From Streptomyces ortus (GTDB taxonomy: Bacteria; Actinomycetota; Actinomycetes; Streptomycetales; Streptomycetaceae): a DNA stretch of 64,000 bases. How positions within the stretch are numbered: the first letter of the stretch is position 1; the number at the start of each line of letters is the position of its first letter. The stretch covers positions 8,276,118 through 8,340,117 of the forward strand of contig NZ_JAIFZO010000002.1 in NCBI RefSeq assembly GCF_026341275.1, given 5' to 3'. Under the pieces are notes generated by a model. That model was given only the letters and a program-made list of their open reading frames with translations, did not search any database and had not been told where the DNA came from. A program made the translations under genes and the position numbers. Positions 49,632-56,391 of the stretch are shown here, in pieces.

Positions 49632-51545
49632 ATGGACAGCAGTGTCGAGACGCTGGAATTCCAGGCCGAGACACGACAGTTGCTCAGACTGGTCATTCAT
49701 TCGATCTACTCGAACAAGGACATCTTCCTGCGCGAGCTGATCTCGAACGCCTCTGACGCACTGGACAAGCTGCGGCTGGAATCGCTGACCGACTCCGACC
49801 TCACCGAAGTCGACCCCGCCGACCTGCACATCTCGCTGGAGGCCGACAAGGAGGCCCGTACACTCACCGTCCGTGACAACGGGATCGGCATGAGCCGGGA
49901 CGATCTCGTGGAGCTGATCGGCACGATCGCCAAGTCCGGCACCGCCGGCCTGATGGAGAAGATCAAGCAGTCCAAGGACACGGCCACCGCCGAGAGTCTG
50001 ATCGGGCAGTTCGGCGTCGGCTTCTACTCCGCCTTCATGGTCGCCGACAAGGTCACCCTGCTCACCCGCCGGGCAGGCACCGAGACCGGCACCCGGTGGG
50101 AGTCCGACGGCGAGGGCGCCTACACGATCCAGAGCGTCGACGGCCTTCCCGTGGGCACCTCCGTGACAGTGCACCTCAAGTCCCCCGACGGCGAGGACGA
50201 CCTGGCCGACTACCTGTCCGAGTCGAAGATCCGTCAGATCGTCAAGCGGTACTCGGACTTCATCCGCTGGCCGATCCGGATGGCCACCGGGCGCGCGGAC
50301 ACCGAAGGATCCGACGCCCCCGGTGTCGACACCCTCAACTCGATGAAGGCACTGTGGGCCCGACCGCGTGCCGAGGTCACCCAGGAGGAGTACAACGAGT
50401 TCTACAAGCAGGTCAGCCAGGACTGGCTCGACCCTGCCGAGACCATCCACATGCGCGCCGAAGGAACCTTCGAGTACGAGGCGCTCCTCTTCCTCCCCTC
50501 CCAGGCGCCGTTCGACCTGTTCTCCAAGGAGACCAAGCGCGGGGTGCAGCTGTACGTCAAGCGCGTGTTCATCATGGACGACTGTGAAGCGCTGATGCCG
50601 AACTACCTGCGCTTCGTCAAGGGCGTCGTCGACGCCCACGACCTGTCGTTGAACATCTCCCGCGAGATCCTGCAGCAGGACCGCCAGATCCGCGGCGTAC
50701 GCCGACGCCTGGTCAAGAAGGTCCTCGGTGCGATCAAGACGATGCAGGCGAACGACGGCGAGCGTTACGCGAAGCTCTGGGCGCAGTTCGGACGGGTGCT
50801 GAAGGAAGGACTGATCGAGGACACGGACAACACCGAGGCGCTGCTGGAACTGGTGTCGGCCGCCTCCACGCACGATCCGGAGAAGACCACCACCCTGCGC
50901 GAGTACGTCGAGCGCATGAAGGACGGCCAGGAGGCGATCTACTACCTGACGGGCGAAACCCGTGCGACGGTGGAGAACTCCCCTCACATGGAAGCTCTCG
51001 CGGCCAAGGGTTACGAGGTCCTGATCCTCACCGACCCCGTCGACGAGGTCTGGGCCGACCGGGTCCCGGCCTTCGACGGGCACCCTCTCCAGTCCATCGC
51101 CAAGGGCCAGGTCGACCTCGACGAGCCGGCCGAGGGCGAAGAGTCCGCCGAACAGGCCCAGCGCGAGCAGGACTACGCCGTCCTGCTGTCACGGCTGACC
51201 ACCACGTTGTCCGAGTACGTCAAGCAGGTGCGTCTGTCGTCGCGTCTGACCACCTCGGCTGCATGCATCGTGGGGGACGCCCACGACATGACCCCGACCC
51301 TGGAGAAGATGTACCGCGCGATGGGACAGCAACTGCCCGCCGTCAAGCGGACCCTGGAACTCAACCCTGCACACCCGCTGGTCACCGCCCTGCGCACGGC
51401 CCACGAGGCCAACGCCGACGACCCCGCGCTGGCAGAGATCGCCGAGGTCATCTACGGCAGCGCGCTGCTCGCCGAAGGCGGCGACCTGCCCGACCCGGCC
51501 CGCTTCACCCGTCTGCTGAACGACCAACTGACCCGTGCCCTGTAG
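49632..51545 (+). CDS. htpG: HSP90-family chaperone HtpG
   Basis: A 637-residue GHKL ATPase chaperone. N-terminal ATP site: ELISNASDALDK (catalytic Glu), DNGIGM, GQFGVGFYSAF. Middle domain: GVQLYVKRVFIMDD and SLNISREILQQ with the catalytic Arg. The C-terminal dimerisation domain is complete. It lacks the eukaryotic MEEVD end, as expected. It stands alone; the upstream half-site array may control it. A strong hairpin follows. Confidence 0.93.
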   Translation: MDSSVETLEFQAETRQLLRLVIHSIYSNKDIFLRELISNASDALDKLRLESLTDSDLTEVDPADLHISLEADKEARTLTVRDNGIGMSRDDLVELIGTIAKSGTAGLMEKIKQSKDTATAESLIGQFGVGFYSAFMVADKVTLLTRRAGTETGTRWESDGEGAYTIQSVDGLPVGTSVTVHLKSPDGEDDLADYLSESKIRQIVKRYSDFIRWPIRMATGRADTEGSDAPGVDTLNSMKALWARPRAEVTQEEYNEFYKQVSQDWLDPAETIHMRAEGTFEYEALLFLPSQAPFDLFSKETKRGVQLYVKRVFIMDDCEALMPNYLRFVKGVVDAHDLSLNISREILQQDRQIRGVRRRLVKKVLGAIKTMQANDGERYAKLWAQFGRVLKEGLIEDTDNTEALLELVSAASTHDPEKTTTLREYVERMKDGQEAIYYLTGETRATVENSPHMEALAAKGYEVLILTDPVDEVWADRVPAFDGHPLQSIAKGQVDLDEPAEGEESAEQAQREQDYAVLLSRLTTTLSEYVKQVRLSSRLTTSAACIVGDAHDMTPTLEKMYRAMGQQLPAVKRTLELNPAHPLVTALRTAHEANADDPALAEIAEVIYGSALLAEGGDLPDPARFTRLLNDQLTRAL

Positions 51546-51600
51546 CGCACGGACACAGCCGGGAACAGACGGCCGGGCGCCTGCCCGGCCCCTGCCCGTC

Positions 51601-51630
51601 GGCTCAGCGCCCCGCGCGGGGCGCTGAGCC
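51601..51630 (+). terminator. 30-bp perfect palindrome terminator
   Basis: GGCTCAGCGCCCCGC is followed directly by its exact reverse complement, giving a very stable hairpin 55 bp after htpG and before the convergent methyltransferase. It may terminate both strands. Confidence 0.8.
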
Positions 51631-51671
51631 GAGCACCGCTGCCACCAGCCTGCCTCTTGTGTAAGGGGCCG

Positions 51672-52349
51672 TCAGCGCACTCGACGCGCCCGTAGCACCA
51701 CGTCGTCGGTGTGGTGCGCGCCGGCGCCGCCCTCAGGTGCCGTCCGGGGCCGCTGCTCGTCCACCTCCACCGTCCAGTCGTCGTCCAACAGGGCGGCGAC
51801 CATCGAGGGCCACACGTAGTCGGCCGGGTCGAACTCGCTGTGGTCCGCCCGCGGGGCGTCCATGCCCGCGTGGTGCACGAGCAGCAGCACGCCGCCGGGG
51901 GCGACGGCCGCGAGCAGGGCTCGCTCGGCCGCGGCGTCGGGGGTGCGCAACAGAGCCGGGTACTGCGCGGAGACCAGGTCGAAAGAGGCCGGCGGGAGCG
52001 CGGCATCCGTCAGTGCGGCATGGACCCAGCGAACGGCGACGCCCGCGTCGCGTGCGTGCCCCGCCGCCCGCTCCAGCGCCACTCCCGAGACCTCAAGCCC
52101 GGTCACGTCCCAGCCGCGGCCTGCCAGCCAGATGGCGTCCGCGCCCTCGCCGCAACCTACGTCGAGGACGCGTCCCGGCGTGAGCGAGGCCACCTCGGCC
52201 ACGAGTGCGCCGTTGGGTCGGCCGCTCCACAGTTGCCGGCGGTCGGCGTACCGGTTGTCCCACTCCGCCCGTACCGCCGGATCGCCGGCGTATCCGTCGG
52301 CGGAGAAGGGGGTGTCGGACGCGGGCGATCGAAGGGTGTTGTCAGGCAT
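51672..52349 (-). CDS. class I SAM-dependent methyltransferase
   Basis: A 225-residue methyltransferase of the thiopurine/YcgJ-like kind: WDNRYADRRQLWSGRPN start motif, SAM motif GRVLDVGCGEGADAIWLA, GWDVTGLEVSGVALERA, FDLVSAQYPAL and GGVLLLVHH. Substrate unknown. Two ATGs are possible (52349 or 52367); MPDNTL is used. It converges with htpG. Confidence 0.78.
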   Translation of the reverse strand: MPDNTLRSPASDTPFSADGYAGDPAVRAEWDNRYADRRQLWSGRPNGALVAEVASLTPGRVLDVGCGEGADAIWLAGRGWDVTGLEVSGVALERAAGHARDAGVAVRWVHAALTDAALPPASFDLVSAQYPALLRTPDAAAERALLAAVAPGGVLLLVHHAGMDAPRADHSEFDPADYVWPSMVAALLDDDWTVEVDEQRPRTAPEGGAGAHHTDDVVLRARRVR

Positions 52350-52466
52350 GACCCCACCGTCGCCCATCGCGTTCCGCCCACGCCACTGTTGTTGCCGTTC
52401 CGGCAAAGCGACATCCCCAGGACGCCCTTGGGTGCCTGAAGCCCGCGCCGATCTGACACGTAGTGC

Positions 52467-53030
52467 TCAGCGCTTGGTCTCGTACCTGGTCAAGGTCACG
52501 CCGTCGGGAAACGTCCGGGTCTCCACCAGGGTCAGCTTCACCCAGTTGTCCAGGGCCGTGAAGTACGGTGTGCCGCCGCCCACCAGGACCGGATGGGTGA
52601 CGATCGTGTACTCGTCGATCAGCCCGGCCCGCATGGCCGCCGCGGCGAGAGTGGCACCGCCGATGTCGATACGGCCGCCGTCGGCGGCCTTGAGTTCGGT
52701 GATCTCGGTGACCGCGTCGCCGGTGACCAGCCGGGTGTTCCAGTCGACCGTGGTGGTCGTGGCGGAGAACACCACCTTCGGCATGTCTCGCCAGCGGCCG
52801 GCGTACTGGATCTCTGCCGGTGTGGCACCCGGCTGCTTGTCGGCGGTCGGCCAGTGGGAGCTCATCGTCTCCCACAGCTTGCGCCCGTACAACGCCATGC
52901 CCGTCGCGCCCACCCGGTCGGACCACCACTGGAACAGCTCGTCGCTCGGCACGCCCCAGCCGAGGTCGTCGCCGGGCGCGGCGATGTAGCCGTCCAGGCT
53001 CGTGTTCATGGCAAAGGTCAGTTTCTGCAT
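52467..53030 (-). CDS. dihydrofolate-reductase-family protein
   Basis: A 187-residue RibD_C-fold protein (KLTFAMNTSLDGYIAAPGDDLGWG, MALYGRKLWETMSSHW, PKVVFSAT, GGRIDIGGATLAAAAMRAGLIDEYTIVTHPVLVGGG). The nucleotide-binding GGATLA is intact, unlike the paralogue at 12611. Probably an NADPH-dependent reductase with unknown substrate. Confidence 0.82.
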   Translation of the reverse strand: MQKLTFAMNTSLDGYIAAPGDDLGWGVPSDELFQWWSDRVGATGMALYGRKLWETMSSHWPTADKQPGATPAEIQYAGRWRDMPKVVFSATTTTVDWNTRLVTGDAVTEITELKAADGGRIDIGGATLAAAAMRAGLIDEYTIVTHPVLVGGGTPYFTALDNWVKLTLVETRTFPDGVTLTRYETKR

Positions 53031-53144
53031 GGCGTCAGCCTTCCACCTCGGACGAGCCCGGCGAAGTGATCTGGTTCACAACCTGTCACACCGGCCGACT
53101 ACGCGGTGACTCAAGGCCGAACATCTGGAATCGAAGGAGGCACC

Positions 53145-54353
53145 ATGACCGGGAACACGCATGTGCTCGTGATCGGTGGCGGCTACGCCGGTGTGATGGC
53201 CGCGAACCGGCTGACGCGGCGAGACGACGTGACGGTGACACTGATCAACCCGCGCCCGGATCTCGTTCACCGGGTCCGCTTGCATCAGCTGGTGGGCGGG
53301 TCCGACGACGCTGTCGTCCCGTACCGCGACGTCCTGGCCGAGCACGTCCGGCTGACGGTCGACACCGTGACCCGGATCGACGCGGCCGAGCGCAGGGTGA
53401 CGCTGTCGGCCGGCGGCACGCTCGGCTACGACTACCTGATCTACGCGGTGGGCAGCGGCAGCGCCGAACCGAGCGTGCCGGGGGCGGCTGAATTCGCCTA
53501 CCCGATGGCCACCCTGGAAGCGGCGCAGCGGCTGCGTGCGGTCCTCGACGCCACGCCCGCGACGGCCCCCGTGACGGTGGTCGGCGCCGGTCCCACCGGC
53601 ATCGAGACGGCCGCCGAGCTTGCGGACGCCGGATGGACAGTGACTCTGGTCTGCGGCGGTGTTCTCGGCCCGTACCTGCACAGCCGGGGCCGGCGCTCGG
53701 CCGCGAGGCGGCTGACCGCGCTCGGTGTGACGGTCATCGACGGCTCCGACGCGAAGGTGACGGCGGTGACCGGCGACGCCGTGCGGCTCGCCGACGGCCG
53801 TGAACTGCCGAGCGAAGTGACCGTCTGGACCGTCGGGTTCGGCGTTCCGGACCTGGGCGCGCGCAGCGGGCTGAGCACCGACGCGGTGGGACGGCTGCTC
53901 ACGGACGAGACACTGACGAGCGTGGACGACGCGCGCATCGTCGCGGCCGGGGACTCGGCGGCGCCGTCGGGCCTACCGCTGCGGATGAGCTGCCTGAACG
54001 CGACGCCACTGGGCGCGCGGGCCGCCGATACCGTGCTCAGCAGACTCGCGGGTGAGCAGCCGGAGAACCTCCATCAGTCGATGTACGCCCAGTGCATCAG
54101 CCTGGGCCGAAGCGCCGGCATCTACCAGTTCGCCAATAGGTCCGACGTCGCGGTGTGGCTGCACATCGACGACGGCCTGGGCGCCCGGATCAAGGAAATG
54201 GTCTGCCAGGGGATTCCCCGGCACCTGGCCGAAGAGGCGCACAAGCCCGGTTCGTTCAGGCTGCACCGCAGGCCGGGAGGCGTCGCCAAGCGGCGGCAGA
54301 CGCTGCGCGCCAGCCGCCCCGGGACACGGGCCGCAGCCGACCGGGCGTCCTGA
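53145..54353 (+). CDS. FAD-dependent NDH-2-like oxidoreductase
   Basis: A 402-residue two-dinucleotide-domain flavoprotein: FAD motif VLVIGGGYAGVMAA at 6-19, NAD(P) motif VTVVGAGPTGIETAAELA near 146, and AAGDSAA before the C-terminal part. It lacks a clear membrane anchor. Its product precedes an ECF41-type sigma factor by 90 bp; oxidoreductases are classic partners of that sigma group. The SD is AAGGAGG. Confidence 0.83.
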   Translation: MTGNTHVLVIGGGYAGVMAANRLTRRDDVTVTLINPRPDLVHRVRLHQLVGGSDDAVVPYRDVLAEHVRLTVDTVTRIDAAERRVTLSAGGTLGYDYLIYAVGSGSAEPSVPGAAEFAYPMATLEAAQRLRAVLDATPATAPVTVVGAGPTGIETAAELADAGWTVTLVCGGVLGPYLHSRGRRSAARRLTALGVTVIDGSDAKVTAVTGDAVRLADGRELPSEVTVWTVGFGVPDLGARSGLSTDAVGRLLTDETLTSVDDARIVAAGDSAAPSGLPLRMSCLNATPLGARAADTVLSRLAGEQPENLHQSMYAQCISLGRSAGIYQFANRSDVAVWLHIDDGLGARIKEMVCQGIPRHLAEEAHKPGSFRLHRRPGGVAKRRQTLRASRPGTRAAADRAS

Positions 54354-54443
54354 CCGGTGGGTGCTGGGAAGATCTTGCCGTGCACGCTGCGAACGCGGTC
54401 GGCCCCACGGCCGACCGCGAAGGACGAGGAAACGGGACGAGAG

Positions 54444-55340
54444 ATGAGCGACGACGCCACCGACCCGGCGACCGAGGCATTCCTCGCGCACCGCAACCTG
54501 CTCTTCACCGTCGCCTACGAGGTACTCGGCTCGGCGGCCGACGCCGAGGACGTCCTCCAGGAGACCTGGCTGCAATGGGTCAAGGCCGACCAGGACCAGG
54601 TACGCGACCAGCGCGCCCTCCTCGTCCGGATCACCACCCGCCAGGCACTCAACCGGCTGCGCACCATCAAGCGCCGGCGGGAGGCGTACGTCGGCTCCTG
54701 GCTCCCCGAACCGCTGCTCACCACGCCGGACGTGGCCCAGGACATAGAGCTCGCCGAGAGTGTGTCGATGGCGCTCATGCTCGTACTTGAGACGTTGTCA
54801 CCGACCGAGCGTGCCGTCTTCGTGCTGCGCGAAGCCTTCGACATCGGCTACGACGAGATCGCCGAAGCCGTCGACAAGAGCCCCGCGGCCGTCCGCCAGA
54901 TCGCCCACCGCGCCCGTCGGCACGTCGACGCCCGCCGCCCCCGCCGGGTGGTCTCCTCGAACGAGGGCCAGGCGGTCCTGGAGTCGTTCCACCGGGCGGT
55001 CACCACCGGGGACTCACAGGCCCTCCTTGAGGTTCTCGCCCCCGAGGTCGTCCTGATGAGCGACGGCGGCGGCATCAAACACGCCGCACTGCGGCCGGTC
55101 ACCGGCGCCGAGCGGGTGTCCCTTATGTTCGCCGGCGGCATCGGCAAGTTCCTGGACACGCTGACCGTCGAACGGACTGTGGTCAACGGCAACCCGGCAC
55201 TCCTCGTCCGCCTGGACGGCGAGATCGACGGCGTCATGGCGATCAGTGTCCAGGACGCCCGCATCACCGGCCTCTACTACGTCCGCAACCCCGAGAAACT
55301 GTCCCACCTCACGTCCGCGACCCCACTCACCCTGCGCTGA
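54444..55340 (+). CDS. sigJ: ECF41/SigJ-type sigma factor with SnoaL domain
   Basis: A 298-residue ECF sigma factor: sigma2 (VAYEVLGSAADAEDVLQETWLQW), the conserved linker WLPEPL, sigma4 (LSPTERAVFVLREAFDIGYDEIAEAV) and a C-terminal NTF2/SnoaL-like domain with DGGGIKHAALRPV and YVRNPEKL, typical of the ECF41 group, in which the tail acts as an internal regulator instead of an anti-sigma. It probably controls the upstream oxidoreductase. Start MSDDATDP has a GAGGAAACGGGACGAGAG leader. Confidence 0.87.
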   Translation: MSDDATDPATEAFLAHRNLLFTVAYEVLGSAADAEDVLQETWLQWVKADQDQVRDQRALLVRITTRQALNRLRTIKRRREAYVGSWLPEPLLTTPDVAQDIELAESVSMALMLVLETLSPTERAVFVLREAFDIGYDEIAEAVDKSPAAVRQIAHRARRHVDARRPRRVVSSNEGQAVLESFHRAVTTGDSQALLEVLAPEVVLMSDGGGIKHAALRPVTGAERVSLMFAGGIGKFLDTLTVERTVVNGNPALLVRLDGEIDGVMAISVQDARITGLYYVRNPEKLSHLTSATPLTLR

Positions 55341-55431
55341 ACACCAAGGGTCCCCGACCGCGGGCGTCGATCCGGACAATGAGGTGGTGCGAACCGGGGC
55401 GCACCGCAGAGTTCGTCCGCTGCTCTATACA

Positions 55432-55461
55432 AGGAGAACCTGTGCGAGGAGGACCTGTGCA
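55432..55461. repeat. 15-bp duplication of SD and GTG start
   Basis: AGGAGAACCTGTGCG (55432-55446) and AGGAGGACCTGTGCA (55447-55461) match at 13 of 15 bases; each contains an SD and a GTG (55442 and 55457) in the same frame. Confidence 0.8.
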
Positions 55462-55786
55462 ACGTGGCGAAGTCTGGTGGGCGGAGATCGACGAGCGGCG
55501 ACCGGTCGTACTGCTCTCGGAGGGAGCGTCCGAGTTCCGGGCGATGCAGGGCGTCGCTCCCGCCGGCACCGATCTCGGTGGAATGGCCGCCGAGCTGGCA
55601 GTAGGTGCTTCCGAAGGCCTACCTCTTGCAGGCGTCCTGCGAGTCGCAATCCCGCGTCCCGGCCTCATCCCCTGCACGTGGCTGCTCACCTTGACCCGGA
55701 ATGACCTCGTCGAGCAGGCGGGAGTGCTGTCGCCCGCGAAGCTTGGCGATCTCCAAGAACTCCTCCACCTAGGCGGACTTGAGTAG
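55457..55786 (+). CDS. solitary MazF/PemK-like toxin
   Basis: A 109-residue protein beginning VQRGEVWWAEIDERRPVVLLS, the hallmark of MazF/PemK endoribonucleases, with EGASEFRAMQGVAPAGT next and an LLTLTRNDLVEQAGVLSPAKL end. It is slightly degenerate in the middle, so activity is uncertain. No antitoxin-like small gene is next to it. A second in-frame GTG at 55442 with its own SD would add five residues. Confidence 0.7.
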   Translation: MQRGEVWWAEIDERRPVVLLSEGASEFRAMQGVAPAGTDLGGMAAELAVGASEGLPLAGVLRVAIPRPGLIPCTWLLTLTRNDLVEQAGVLSPAKLGDLQELLHLGGLE

Positions 55787-55801
55787 AAGCCTCCGTCAGC
55801 G

Positions 55802-56213
55802 GTCGAGTTCCAGCGAGCCCTGGCCGACGTGCGTCGCCTCGGCGATGCCGCGGACCAGATTCAGCAGGTCCTCGTGCAGGCGGTCGGTGCCGTGCTCTAC
55901 GGATCCCGGGCGCCCACGGGATCCGACCGGCTCGACCACCGCAGCGCCATCGCCGCCTCCGACCTCGTCGTCACCGCCCTGCCCGGCGCCGATGTGCTCG
56001 GTGTCCTGGACGAGATCGGGGACGAGGTGCTGGGAGACAGTCCTGCTCAACCCCTCGGCGACGATCATCCGGCAGGCCGCCACCGAGCACACCGGCGGCG
56101 AGGCGGCAGCCCGGGTCCAGACAGCCGCCGCGACCGAACAAGCCGGGTCGCTGTACTTCGCGATAGTGCGAGCCCTGGGCGACGCGAGATTCAACCTCAC
56201 GGTGTCGCGGTGA
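55802..56213 (+). pseudogene. frameshifted gene fragment of unknown family
   Basis: Two plus-strand frames with strong third-position GC join near 56037: the first runs VEFQRALADVRRLGDAADQ ... SDLVVTALPGADVLGVLDEIG, the second VLLNPSATIIRQAA ... SLYFAIVRALGDARFNLTVSR and stop. Loss of two bases (an AC) near 56037 would explain it. There is no start codon after the toxin stop. SDLVVTALPG...VLLNPSA resembles an NAD(P)-binding half-site, but the family is not secure. Confidence 0.5.
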
Positions 56214-56367
56214 CGGGGCGGTGCCCGTGTCGGAGCGCCTTGGCGCGTTCTGTGGTCGTAGCCCGCGCTGACGCCGCAGGACTTGTGCTGTGTCCGGGTG
56301 CGCCGAGGGCCCGGATCCGCGCGGCCCTCGGCGCTGTGCAGCAGCCGCTTTCCGTTTCCGGTGGAAG

Positions 56368-56391
56368 ATCTATGGCTCTATGGATCTATGA
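56368..56391. repeat. 8-bp tandem repeat x3 at the 3' end of the propeller gene
   Basis: ATCTATGG, CTCTATGG and ATCTATGA follow each other; the last copy contains the stop codon of the minus-strand gene. Confidence 0.65.

Noticed and set aside
55442..55456. Upstream GTG of the toxin as the main start
   Set aside because: Not excluded, but the downstream GTG places VQRGEVWW at the start as in other MazF proteins; both are noted.
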